Source: Actinomycetota bacterium (GTDB taxonomy: Bacteria; Actinomycetota; Humimicrobiia; Humimicrobiales; Humimicrobiaceae). From it: a DNA stretch of 10,598 bases. The notes under the pieces were generated by a model that saw only the letters and a list, made by a program, of their open reading frames with translations, was not told where the DNA came from and searched no databases. The translations under genes and the position numbers were made by a program. Below, piece by piece: positions 1-6,909 of this stretch (positions within the stretch are counted from its first letter, which is position 1; the number at the start of each line of letters is the position of its first letter). The DNA lies in assembly GCA_004376325.1 (NCBI GenBank), contig SOKC01000079.1, positions 1 through 10,598 on the forward strand. Reading direction: 5' to 3'.

Positions 1-76
1 TATTTGTTTAGGAGATTTAAATCTAATAAAATTTGGGGATACCTATTTTAGGATGAGAAAATAAATTATTAATTTT

Positions 77-108
77 TTAGTGGGGTTGAAATCAAAATAA
101 CCCACTAA
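77..108. repeat. Imperfect inverted repeat overlapping the transposase stop codon
   Basis: TTAGTGGGGTT (77-87) can pair with AACCCACTAA (99-108), with one extra G in the left arm. The stop codon of the IS transposase (105-107 on the minus strand) lies inside the right arm. Read on the minus strand the hairpin is followed by A residues, not T, so it is not a standard intrinsic terminator. It could be a terminal structure of the IS or limit read-through. I could not identify a convincing matching terminal inverted repeat; the closest is a weak match to TAGTGGTG near 2070. Confidence 0.4.
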
Positions 109-1604
109 GGATCATCTGGTATTCTATATTTTTGATTTATAAATTTTTTTATCCATTTTCTAAATCTCTTTAGAGGCTCACCTTCTAAGAATGCTACATA
201 ATACAGCCCTTCATCGTTATCAAGAGCGGCATAATATCCGCCAGCATACATAATTGTTGCATTTTCTCCAAGACTTTCCTCATACCTTAATGCTTCCATG
301 GTCTTGTTTGCCAGATCATTTAGTTTTTCTATGTTTAGATAAACCTGAATAAGAGAGTAAACTAAAAGTGTAAATATTATATGAGCGGTAACCAAATTAA
401 AATCGGTACTTTTAAATCCTTTATCGAGCCAGCTGGCCTTTATCTGCTTATATCTTTCTTCGATCTGCCATCTGAGTCTGTAATCTCTTACAGCTTGTGC
501 GGGATCAAAGTAATCCCTGGTAGTGGCAAGGGACCACAGTCTTACTTTACCGTTTTTTTCCTTTGACTTTACAAGTATTACATTAAGATCTACCTTGCAG
601 CCCTCATAGGATTTTATCTTTTTAGCCATATAGCAGGATGTAGCCTTATCTACATCCTTCCAGGGTTTACTCTCAAGTCTTGCCAGTCCTTTAGCATCCA
701 GGTATGCGTCCATATTACTCTTAAGTGGTATCAGCATATCAATGCCATATCTGGTTTTAAAGCAAGATATCATGGGCCCATCTAAAAATGCTCTGTCGGC
801 AATCAGTTTTTTAATTTTTCCTTTCCCCACAGCGGCTACAAAATCGTCTACAAGCTTTTTTCCCAGGGGCTTGTCATGAGCCCGTCCTCCTGCTACTTTA
901 GTTCCCAAAAAGATAAAGTAATCCTTGGCCTCTGATATATGAAGAAGGTTTACCATCTTGTAGCAAAGGGTATATTTGAACTTTTTTGCCTCTTCTTCTG
1001 TTAGCCTGTCTACATTTACATAGTTTTTGTTGCTGTCTAAGGGTAAATACTCTGCTTTTTCGTAATTGGTGTTATCCGGGAGGGTAACTAACGAAGTATC
1101 AAGTACAAATGTACCTTTGCCAAGTATTGCCCTTTTTTTAGAGAAAAATTTTACAACATCAGTATTATTCCAGCTGGTAAGCTCATCTGCATCCGTATCT
1201 TTAAAATGTTTTCTTAAAGTGTCATGGTTTACTATCTCACCTTTTCCCCTGGGATACTTATTTCTCTTGTTAAAGCCGCCTTCAATTCTGCCAATATTAA
1301 AATTAGTTCTTGTAAGTACTGCACCACTTTTAAGTATACCAGGAAGTCTGTAGAAAGAATTTTTTAGGCTTAGCTTTAGCTGAAACATAAGCCCTACAAG
1401 TATCCATAAGGGGATATTTTTTCTCATCCTGGGGCTAGTGTAGGTATCCTCTACAAATTCAAAAAAGCCAATTGATAGCAGAAATGAGAAAAACTTATCA
1501 GGAAAGCTCCAGGATGTTCCGTCAACAAAATCAATCCTGCCGTCTTTTAGAGCGGCAATTACTTTTGGCTTATTTTTTTTAAATACAGCTATATTATTTT
1601 TCAT
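105..1604 (-). CDS. IS4-superfamily DDE transposase (complete)
   Basis: A 499-aa DDE transposase that should catalyse cut-and-paste or copy movement of the IS it sits in. The RNase H-fold catalytic residues are readable: D169 in FVLDTS, D270 in LIADRAFLDG, and E382 within YRLRWQIEERYKQIK. The last stretch fits the IS4 signature Y-(2)-R-(3)-E-(6)-K exactly (Y375, R378, E382, K389). A hydrophobic helix (about 405-425) and the C-terminal GGYYAALDNDEGLYYV follow. The frame is open from ATG to TAG with no interruption, so the enzyme may be active. Its ATG (1604) lies inside the end of the upstream DUF6788-like gene (11-nt overlap, ATGAAAAATAA), which suggests translational coupling. No separate Shine-Dalgarno is obvious. 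The family (IS4/IS1634-like) is an inference from motifs; the exact group is not assigned. The terminal inverted repeats were not resolved. Confidence 0.88.
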   Translation of the reverse strand: MKNNIAVFKKNKPKVIAALKDGRIDFVDGTSWSFPDKFFSFLLSIGFFEFVEDTYTSPRMRKNIPLWILVGLMFQLKLSLKNSFYRLPGILKSGAVLTRTNFNIGRIEGGFNKRNKYPRGKGEIVNHDTLRKHFKDTDADELTSWNNTDVVKFFSKKRAILGKGTFVLDTSLVTLPDNTNYEKAEYLPLDSNKNYVNVDRLTEEEAKKFKYTLCYKMVNLLHISEAKDYFIFLGTKVAGGRAHDKPLGKKLVDDFVAAVGKGKIKKLIADRAFLDGPMISCFKTRYGIDMLIPLKSNMDAYLDAKGLARLESKPWKDVDKATSCYMAKKIKSYEGCKVDLNVILVKSKEKNGKVRLWSLATTRDYFDPAQAVRDYRLRWQIEERYKQIKASWLDKGFKSTDFNLVTAHIIFTLLVYSLIQVYLNIEKLNDLANKTMEALRYEESLGENATIMYAGGYYAALDNDEGLYYVAFLEGEPLKRFRKWIKKFINQKYRIPDDP

Positions 1605-1974
1605 AAGATACAGTATTTTTATCTCTTAGTATTCTAAGCCAGTAGTATATTTTCTCATTTATTTTTCTAAGGGTAGCTAAATCTTTATTATATTTCTTAT
1701 ATGCAAATGCTTTTTTTACTGTACCGGTATCGCTAATATAGGTAATTTTAGTCTTACCACCTGTCTTTTTAGATATGGCCCAGTAGGGCCCGTGTTTTTT
1801 ACCGGTAACACAGTAACATTTTGGGTTTCCACATTTTTTATATATCTTATGAATACAGCCTTCTATCATTTGATGTGGAGTGAATAGTTTATTTTGAAGC
1901 TTTGCTCTTCTTAGCGAAAGACCCCATATTATTTTTCTAATCTCATCTGGTTTTAGGGTGCTCTTTTCATTCAT
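1594..1974 (-). CDS. DUF6788-like Cys-rich protein, first ORF of the IS
   Basis: A 126-aa basic protein. Its centre carries C40, then CGNPKCYC (C48, C53, C55) and KKHGPYW (H61), followed by a beta-rich KTKITYI segment and a charged helical tail. This Cys/His pattern followed by HGPY is typical of the DUF6788 family, small proteins often found beside transposases; their function is not established. A metal-binding or DNA-contacting role is inference. The gene directly precedes and overlaps the DDE transposase, so the two form one unit. There is no Shine-Dalgarno before the ATG. The bases just upstream are a promoter -10 and a palindrome arm, which points to a leaderless message. The protein could be an accessory DNA-binding factor or a repressor of the IS promoter, but nothing in the sequence proves either. 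Confidence 0.72.
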   Translation of the reverse strand: MNEKSTLKPDEIRKIIWGLSLRRAKLQNKLFTPHQMIEGCIHKIYKKCGNPKCYCVTGKKHGPYWAISKKTGGKTKITYISDTGTVKKAFAYKKYNKDLATLRKINEKIYYWLRILRDKNTVSYEK

Positions 1975-2004
1975 TTGGATATATTATATATATTATTTAT
2001 CCAA
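1975..2004. repeat. Palindrome flanking the IS promoter -10 box
   Basis: TTGGATA (1975-1981 on the plus strand) and TATCCAA (1998-2004) are perfect 7-bp inverted arms, 16 bp apart. They bracket the TATAAT of the IS promoter, and one arm abuts the ATG directly. The position is that of an operator that would block RNA polymerase. If transcription starts upstream of the arms (for example by read-through), the hairpin could instead mask the start codon. Confidence 0.4.
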
Positions 2005-2011
2005 TTTACAA
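1983..2011 (-). promoter_or_regulatory. IS promoter giving a probable leaderless transcript
   Basis: On the minus strand, TTGTAA (2011-2006) is separated by exactly 17 bases from a consensus TATAAT (1988-1983). The ATG of the first IS ORF follows only 8 bases after the -10, so transcription would start at or within a base or two of the start codon. This agrees with the absence of a Shine-Dalgarno. AT-rich DNA gives chance matches, but the 17-bp spacer and perfect -10 make this one of the better promoters in the window. Confidence 0.5.
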
Positions 2012-2313
2012 GCAAAATATGCAATTTTTACGAATTTGTAGTAAAAAAATTTATGAGGGGGCTAATATAGTGGTGTTTTTTACCTGATTTTTCTTATGTC
2101 TGAATCACTGTAAACAGCTTGAAATTTAACTATAAGAATTTAATAAACAGCTAAGTATTGGTGAAAAATTACTATCAAACTAAAATATTGATTTTATTTA
2201 TAAAATTTATGGGTAAATCGGAGGGAAAAATGAAGATTATAAAATATTAATTGGTAAAATAATTATAGAGTAAAATTTCGGAGTGGCTTAAATACTGATG
2301 TTAAAATTTATAA
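2012..2313. other. Gene-free AT-rich stretch between two IS elements
   Basis: About 300 bases with no credible ORF, RNA gene or terminator on either strand. It should contain the outer end of the intact IS and the downstream end of the broken transposase element. I found no clear terminal inverted repeats or target-site duplication. The only weak hint is TAGTGGTGTTTTTTACC near 2070, loosely inverted relative to ATAACCCACTAA near 97-108. Confidence 0.4.
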
Positions 2314-3182
2314 CTAATCCCTTAGTCCCAATCTTTTCTTAGCTTCATCAGGATCTATACGAAAGAATTCTTTAGGTGGAGCTCTTACAATAAGTGAATA
2401 TTCTTCTACATCAAATATAGCAAAATAGTCTCCAGAAAATACAATCAGTTTATGAATGGTACTCATATCTTCATCTCTAAGTCTTCTTATTCCTTTATTG
2501 GTAAGTGCTCTTCCAAGTTTAGTTTGAAAACAGGCATTAAGTGAATACATGAGTAAAGTAAGTATAGTATGTGATACTATTGCGCTTTTTTTCTTCATAG
2601 GAAGCTTAGCTAGATTCCAGCCTTGCTTAAGTTCTCTAAATACTGTGTTTTCAATAAGGCTTCTTAGAGAGTAATTATCTATAATCTTTAAAGGCTCAGT
2701 AACATCAAGGCTTGTGGCAAATACTTTTTCATGTCCCAGGTCATACTCATTACCATTCCACTTTACCACCATAACACAATTTATTAAGTTTGGTTCAAAA
2801 TTCTTCTTATACCTATTTTTGTAGTGTTCCTCATCTCCATACTGGTCATAGCTTGTAAGAGAAGCTATACCTAAAACCCTAAGACCTCTTTTTTGTCTTC
2901 CCCTACAGAAGCAAAGGGTGAGCCTCTAAAGCTTCTAGCATCACCAGCCAGGTACATATTGGTTCTAATTCTTACAATAAAATCTACACCCAACTTATAC
3001 TTTATTATCCATAGTGTTTTCCCATCCATAAAACCGTTGTCAATCAGTAGGAGTCTTATTTTTCTTCCTCCAATATTTCTTTTAGCCTGGGAAAGTAAGC
3101 TAAGTGTATGTTTTGATTCATGGTCAGCAATCTTTACTACTTTTGCTGCTACTATTACCCTAGATATCTTTTCCCATATAAC
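2314..3182 (-). pseudogene. Broken IS4-like DDE transposase (C-terminal two thirds)
   Basis: Degenerate transposase read on the minus strand in two frames. The upstream piece (about 3182-2900) encodes HESKHTLSLL, then LLIDNGFMDGKTLW and DFIVRIRTNM, matching the second-aspartate region of the intact neighbour (LIADRAFLDG ... LIPLKSNM). Near 2890-2915 the frame must shift by one base to continue as RQKRGLRVLGIASLTSYDQYG. It then runs through YSLRSLIENTVFRELKQGW (the YREK-type glutamate region), a hydrophobic helix and GDYFAIFDVEEYSLIV, ending at the TAA/TAG-proximal LGLRD. An in-frame TAG lies at 3183-3185, and no first-aspartate region is present upstream, so the 5' end is lost. Sequence identity to the intact transposase is low, so this is a different element with the same fold, not a duplicate. 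It is almost certainly non-functional. Confidence 0.75.
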
Positions 3183-3205
3183 CTAAAATCCCGCATTTCT
3201 TATAA

Positions 3206-3359
3206 CCCCTTGCACTGGGAAAAGAAAATGACATTGGTCCAAACCTTACAACAAGATGGAAAAAGCAGTACCTTGAAGGCAGGTTCCATGGAAACAGCGA
3301 AAATGACATCCAGGTAAGGAAACTGAAAATAAAGCAATTCAGGTTCGAATTGGTATCAC
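3206..3359 (+). pseudogene. IS3-family OrfA-like remnant
   Basis: Plus-strand frame beginning right after a TAA (3203-3205). It reads PNLTTRWKKQYLEG, then FHGNSENDIQVRKLKIK and FRFEL. The helix-turn-helix end TRWKKQYLE, an FxGN linker and an RKLK coiled-coil start are the usual order near the C-terminus of IS3-family OrfA proteins. There is no start codon, no N-terminal helix-turn-helix, no OrfB, and the frame runs straight into the antisense of tRNA-Ser. It is therefore a fragment of about 50 codons. Assignment rests on motif recognition without an alignment. Confidence 0.45.
3323..3352 (-). terminator. Weak candidate terminator after tRNA-Ser
   Basis: On the minus strand CAATTC (3352-3347), loop GAACCT, GAATTG (3340-3335) form a 6-bp hairpin, followed by CTTTATTTTCAG. 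It starts about 8 nt after the tRNA CCA end, where a terminator would be expected. The stem is short and AT-rich and the T-run is interrupted, so strength is doubtful. It also overlaps the IS3-like remnant. Confidence 0.3.
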
Positions 3360-3449
3360 TGGCGGAGAGGGAGGGATTCGAACCCCCGGAAGATAAAAAC
3401 CTTCAACGGTTTTCAAGACCGCCGCATTCAACCACTCTGCCACCTCTCC
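3360..3449 (-). tRNA. tRNA-Ser (anticodon UGA), CCA encoded
   Basis: A complete class II tRNA of 90 nt including CCA. On the minus strand the acceptor GGAGAGG pairs with CCTCTCC, discriminator G, then CCA. The anticodon arm is GCGGT-CTTGAAA-ACCGT, giving anticodon UGA (3415-3413), which reads UCA and related serine codons. The long variable arm GAAGG...CTTCC is the identity element recognised by the SerRS N-terminal coiled coil. The T arm is GGGGG-TTCGAAT-CCCTC with one G-U pair. The gene lies 91 nt downstream of serS on the same strand and has its own promoter. The reverse strand gives the well-known spurious reading frame AEREGFEPP, which is not a gene. Confidence 0.95.
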
Positions 3450-3461
3450 AGGCAAAGACAA

Positions 3462-3489
3462 ATTATAGCATAAAATCTGGATTTATAAA
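3462..3489 (-). promoter_or_regulatory. tRNA-Ser promoter with extended -10
   Basis: On the minus strand TTTATA (3489-3484), 16 bp, then TGC-TATAAT with the -10 at 3467-3462. TG one base upstream makes it an extended -10. The predicted start near 3455 leaves a leader of about 6 nt before the tRNA. The tRNA can thus be made independently of serS read-through. Confidence 0.5.
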
Positions 3490-3540
3490 TGTACGTCTCA
3501 TTGCGACCTGCAGACAGTAATTAAAAGACAATTATATATA

Positions 3541-4815
3541 TTATTTATCCTTTTTTTTTCTGGATATTATCTCTATCCCGCTCATATAGGGCTGCAGCAC
3601 TTCAGGAACTTTTATATTCCCATCACCATCCTGATAATTCTCATAAATAGCTATCAATGTCCTTCCCACCGCACAGGCAGTACTATTCATGGTGTGGACC
3701 AGTTCTTTTTTCTTTCCATCCCTGTACTTTATATTCAATCTTCTTGCCTGGAAATCCGTATCATGACTACATGACGCCAGTTCCCTGTACCTCTTCTGTC
3801 CGGGAAGCCAGGCTTCCAGGTCATATTTTTTAGCATTAGGAGCTCCAATATCAGCAGTACACATATTTACAATCCTGTAATGAAGCTTGAGTCCCTGCAT
3901 AATTTCTTCAAGTGTTCCTCTTAATTTTTCATATTCCTCCCAGGACTTTTCAGGATGAGCAAATATAAACATCTCAACCTTATCAAATTGATGAACTCTA
4001 AACAACCCTCCCAGGTCTTTACCATAAGTTCCGGCTTCTCTTCTGAAACAGGTAGAAAAAGCAGTATATTTTAGAGGAAGCATATCTACATCCAGAAACT
4101 CATCACCGTGATAAGCACAAAGCGGAACCTCAGAAGTTCCGATTAAAAATAGACCATCAAGTTCGGTTTTATAACATTGAGTTTTTTCTACAGGGAAAAA
4201 CCCTGTACCATACATTGCTGCCTCTTTTACCAGAAGAGGTGGCAATAGCGGCGTAAAGCCTTTACGGATTAAAATACCCAGGACATATTGAACCAGTGCA
4301 AATTCCAGTAGGACTGCTTCATTCTTCAAAAAAATAAATCTTGAACCAGAAATTTTTGCTGCTCTTTTTTCATCAAGTATATCCAGGCTTACACTAAGAT
4401 CAACGTGGCCCTTAGGTTTAAAATCAAACTCTGGTTTTTTACCGTAATATGACTGGACTACATTTCCACTTTCATCTTTCCCTACAGGAGTGGTGCTGTG
4501 TGACAGATTGGGATATGTTGAAAAATGAATTATAAATTTATCTTCTACTTCTGCCAGCTCAGCTTCCATTTTTTTTAGATCATCATTTATCTTTTTCATC
4601 TGGTCAATTTTCTTATTCTTTTCCTCTTCCTTAAGTCCTGGTATTATTTTTGAAGCCAAATTTTTCTCAGACCTTAACCGGTCGACCTTAAATATAAGGT
4701 CTCTTTTTACCTTGTCCAGCTCAAGACCAACACTGGTATTAATTTTTAAACCTCTCTTCTTTATCTCTGATTCAAAAATTTGAGGATTTTTTCTAAATAA
4801 CTCTAAATCAATCAT
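3541..4815 (-). CDS. serS: Seryl-tRNA synthetase
   Basis: Cytosolic class II synthetase that activates serine with ATP and charges tRNA-Ser (and tRNA-Sec where present). The 424-aa length is normal for bacterial SerRS. Residues about 28-95 are the charged, Lys/Glu-rich antiparallel coiled coil that grips the long variable arm. The catalytic core shows motif 1 around LLPPLLVKEAAMYGTGFFP (190-208), the serine-site TSE (227-229), motif 2 FRREAGTYGKDLGGLFR (257-273) with HQFDKVEMF, and motif 3 NSTACAVGRTLIAIYENYQ (377-395) followed by VPEVLQPYM. Motif 3 is preceded by ASCSHDTDFQARRL, a recognised variant of the SCSN..DFQARR box. The start is ATG ATT GAT; the Shine-Dalgarno is poor (AGGGA overlapping the end of pheA, rather far upstream). 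pheA ends 18 nt upstream, suggesting co-transcription and possibly coupled translation. Its substrate tRNA-Ser follows downstream. No T-box leader is seen. Confidence 0.97.
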   Translation of the reverse strand: MIDLELFRKNPQIFESEIKKRGLKINTSVGLELDKVKRDLIFKVDRLRSEKNLASKIIPGLKEEEKNKKIDQMKKINDDLKKMEAELAEVEDKFIIHFSTYPNLSHSTTPVGKDESGNVVQSYYGKKPEFDFKPKGHVDLSVSLDILDEKRAAKISGSRFIFLKNEAVLLEFALVQYVLGILIRKGFTPLLPPLLVKEAAMYGTGFFPVEKTQCYKTELDGLFLIGTSEVPLCAYHGDEFLDVDMLPLKYTAFSTCFRREAGTYGKDLGGLFRVHQFDKVEMFIFAHPEKSWEEYEKLRGTLEEIMQGLKLHYRIVNMCTADIGAPNAKKYDLEAWLPGQKRYRELASCSHDTDFQARRLNIKYRDGKKKELVHTMNSTACAVGRTLIAIYENYQDGDGNIKVPEVLQPYMSGIEIISRKKKDK

Positions 4816-4833
4816 TGGTCTTTACTGTCCCTA

Positions 4834-5688
4834 TTATCTTCTATTACTTTCAATCCATTTAGGATATGAACCTAAAATCTTTACCAGGTACACACTTTTC
4901 CTCAGGACTTCAATCGCTTCAAAAATATTCTCATCATGCAGATGACCCTCCAGGTCTATCATAAATACATAATCTCCAAGATCTTTTTTAGCCGGTCTGG
5001 ATTCCAGACGGGTCAGATTAATGTTTCTGCAGGCAAATTCTTTTAATATATTATACAAGCTTCCTGGCCGATCCTCCTTAAGAAAGCACACTATTGAAGT
5101 TTTATCATTCCCTGTTTTTGGCTGAATACTATTTCCAATAAAAACAAATCTGGTCTTGTTATCCTTATTATCTTCAATGTCATTTTCTATTATTTTAAGA
5201 TCATATATTTTTGCAGCAGTTTTCGTTCCTATAGCAGCGATATCGTCATTTTCTTTTTTCAGGATTTTTACAGCCTCAGCAGTGCTATTAGCAGCAATTA
5301 CCTCAGCACCCTTTAAGTTTGTTGATAAATACTTCCTGCACTGGGCAGTTGCATGAGGATGTGATATAACTTTCTTTATATTATCAAGCTTAATTTTTTT
5401 CTTACCAATAAGACTGTGTTTAACTGGAATAATCACTTCACCTATTATCTTTGCTTCACTTTCAAAGGTAAGAATATCCTGGGTAATATTTACCGAGCCT
5501 TCAATAGAATTTTCCATAGGAACCAGCCCCTCATCAGCTTCACCTCTGTCTACGCTCCTTATTACATCTGCAACTGTAGGGAAGGATATCTTTCTTACCT
5601 GACTTATATCTTTAACAAATTTATCCAGGGCTTCCTCGGTAAATGTTCCAGGTGGGCCTAAATATGCTATTTTCTTTTTTATACTCAT
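4834..5688 (-). CDS. pheA: Prephenate dehydratase (monofunctional, with ACT domain)
   Basis: Converts prephenate to phenylpyruvate, the committed step of phenylalanine synthesis in the cytosol. The 284-aa size matches stand-alone bacterial dehydratases, with no chorismate mutase domain. The type 2 periplasmic-binding-like catalytic domain starts with IAYLGPPGTFTEEA (7-20) and has VPMENSIEGSV (56-66), ISHPHATAQCR (about 108-118) and the catalytic TRF motif (T179, R180, F181 in NKTRFVFIG). The C-terminal ACT domain (about 197-278) carries RPGSLYNIL (207-215, the GALV-type motif) and LESRP (228-232). Both form the allosteric phenylalanine site, so feedback inhibition is likely. The ATG is preceded by a modest AGG about 9 nt upstream. 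It lies 103 nt after the M23 gene with no clear terminator between, and 18 nt before serS. Confidence 0.97.
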   Translation of the reverse strand: MSIKKKIAYLGPPGTFTEEALDKFVKDISQVRKISFPTVADVIRSVDRGEADEGLVPMENSIEGSVNITQDILTFESEAKIIGEVIIPVKHSLIGKKKIKLDNIKKVISHPHATAQCRKYLSTNLKGAEVIAANSTAEAVKILKKENDDIAAIGTKTAAKIYDLKIIENDIEDNKDNKTRFVFIGNSIQPKTGNDKTSIVCFLKEDRPGSLYNILKEFACRNINLTRLESRPAKKDLGDYVFMIDLEGHLHDENIFEAIEVLRKSVYLVKILGSYPKWIESNRR

Positions 5689-5791
5689 ATTAATATACCT
5701 AAAAACTTTTATAATAAAAAATACTGGCCATATATTTTATTGATTGAAAATAATATAAAATAAAACAAGCTTTGTAAATCAAGATTATTTC

Positions 5792-6757
5792 TTATTGAAA
5801 AAAATCCTGTGGATTTTTTGGTATACCATCTACCAAGACTTCATAATGCAGATGTGTTCCGGTACTATTACCTGTATTTCCCATTGTTCCTATTACATCA
5901 TCTTTTGTTACTTCATTTCCTACCTTAACATATATTTTACTGAGATGTGCATAAACGGTACTATATTTAGCATCATTAAGACCAGGCCCATGATAAATAA
6001 TAATTTTTCTGCCATAGCTTCCATGCCAGCCTACGTAAATTACTACCCCGCTGGCAGTTGTATGTATATTGGTACCAACATCGTTGGCAATATCCAGTCC
6101 TTTATGCCTGTAGCCCCCTCTTCTTTCTCCAAATAGAGACGTCATCATTCCATAGGTTGGCCGCATATCAGGAGTGTGCTCCATTAAGTATATATGGTCT
6201 TCCATATCCTGCTTATCCCGGGAAAGTATCCCTGATAATTCAGGAGCTTTACTCAGAAGATCATCCAGCAGCGCATCTATATCGTCCAGTTCCTGTTCCT
6301 GGTCACTAATATAGTAATAAATCTCATTAGGGTCTTCTTCAAGTTCAATATCAGAACTTAAATCTGAGACATAAATTGCTACCTCCTCAGCGTATCCACC
6401 TTTTCCGGTTATGCTTCTGACCATCCGGTCAAGGTCTTCTACTTCTTTTAGGTAACTTTCCAGAATTTTTGTCTTTGTTTCTATCTCCCTGGTTTTCTTT
6501 TCGAGATTTGCCAGTTCTATTTCTTTATAATTGACCTTATATTCTACTCTTTCAAGCTCAGCTATCTTCTCATTTAATTTTTGGCGGGTAAGAAATAGAT
6601 CTGAAACAAGGATTACAGCAGAGGCTAAGATTATTATAAATACAATAAATAATAATCTTAACACGTTATGTGAAATCTTTACTTTCCTTATTCTGGACTT
6701 AGCATCAGATAAAATTAATAAAGTAAAAGATTTAGTCTTTTTTTCCTCCATAAACAA
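5792..6757 (-). CDS. Membrane-anchored M23 (LytM-type) peptidase
   Basis: A zinc endopeptidase expected to cut peptidoglycan cross-links, or a LytM-fold activator, on the outer face of the cytoplasmic membrane. A short basic cytoplasmic N-terminus (RIRKVK) precedes one transmembrane helix (about 33-53), then a long coiled coil (about 57-115, AELERVEYKVNYKEIELANL-type heptads), a linker and a C-terminal LytM domain from about 200. The zinc-site residues are present: H218 and D222 in HKGLD, H304 in HLHYEV (302-307), plus H271 in YAHLS. The enzyme therefore looks catalytically competent rather than degenerate. Two in-frame starts exist: TTG at 6757 (5 nt after GGA) and ATG at 6751 (11 nt after it); the choice changes only two residues. 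A promoter lies about 30 nt upstream. Neighbours are pheA downstream and an envelope-type CARDB-like gene upstream. Confidence 0.92.
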   Translation of the reverse strand: MFMEEKKTKSFTLLILSDAKSRIRKVKISHNVLRLLFIVFIIILASAVILVSDLFLTRQKLNEKIAELERVEYKVNYKEIELANLEKKTREIETKTKILESYLKEVEDLDRMVRSITGKGGYAEEVAIYVSDLSSDIELEEDPNEIYYYISDQEQELDDIDALLDDLLSKAPELSGILSRDKQDMEDHIYLMEHTPDMRPTYGMMTSLFGERRGGYRHKGLDIANDVGTNIHTTASGVVIYVGWHGSYGRKIIIYHGPGLNDAKYSTVYAHLSKIYVKVGNEVTKDDVIGTMGNTGNSTGTHLHYEVLVDGIPKNPQDFFQ

Positions 6758-6787
6758 ATTATTCCGGTATTAAAATTTAGATATAAT

Positions 6788-6815
6788 ATTATAACCGATA
6801 AATATAATATGGAAA
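6788..6815 (-). promoter_or_regulatory. Promoter of the M23 peptidase gene
   Basis: On the minus strand TTTCCA (6815-6810), 16-bp spacer, consensus TATAAT (6793-6788). The predicted start near 6781 gives a leader of about 25-30 nt before the start codon. The surrounding 150 nt are gene-free and extremely AT-rich, which raises the chance-match rate. Confidence 0.42.
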
Positions 6816-6909
6816 ACCTTTTTATTTAAATTTTTTTATTTAAGTTTTTTTATTATAAAAATATTAAGGGTTATAGCACTGCAAATAGTGGTTTAACCTT
6901 TAAGTATTT

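Noticed and set aside
13..24. Perfect 12-bp palindrome AGATTTAAATCT
   Set aside because: Short AT-rich palindromes are expected by chance here, and it has no clear relation to a gene or IS end.
3224..3309. Direct repeat GAAAATGACAT at 3224 and 3299
   Set aside because: Eleven bases, 75 bp apart, in phase within the IS3-like remnant (ENDI twice); most simply a coincidence of coding sequence.
2893..3317. Plus-strand ORFs over the broken transposase
   Set aside because: They are antisense shadows; the minus strand carries the recognisable transposase motifs.
3354..3528. Plus-strand frame reading AEREGFEPP and onward
   Set aside because: It is the antisense of tRNA-Ser, a well-known spurious protein artefact; the tRNA structure explains the sequence fully.
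5689..5791. T-box or other amino-acid riboswitch before pheA-serS
   Set aside because: The 103-nt leader has no T-box sequence, specifier stem or antiterminator/terminator pair that I can see.
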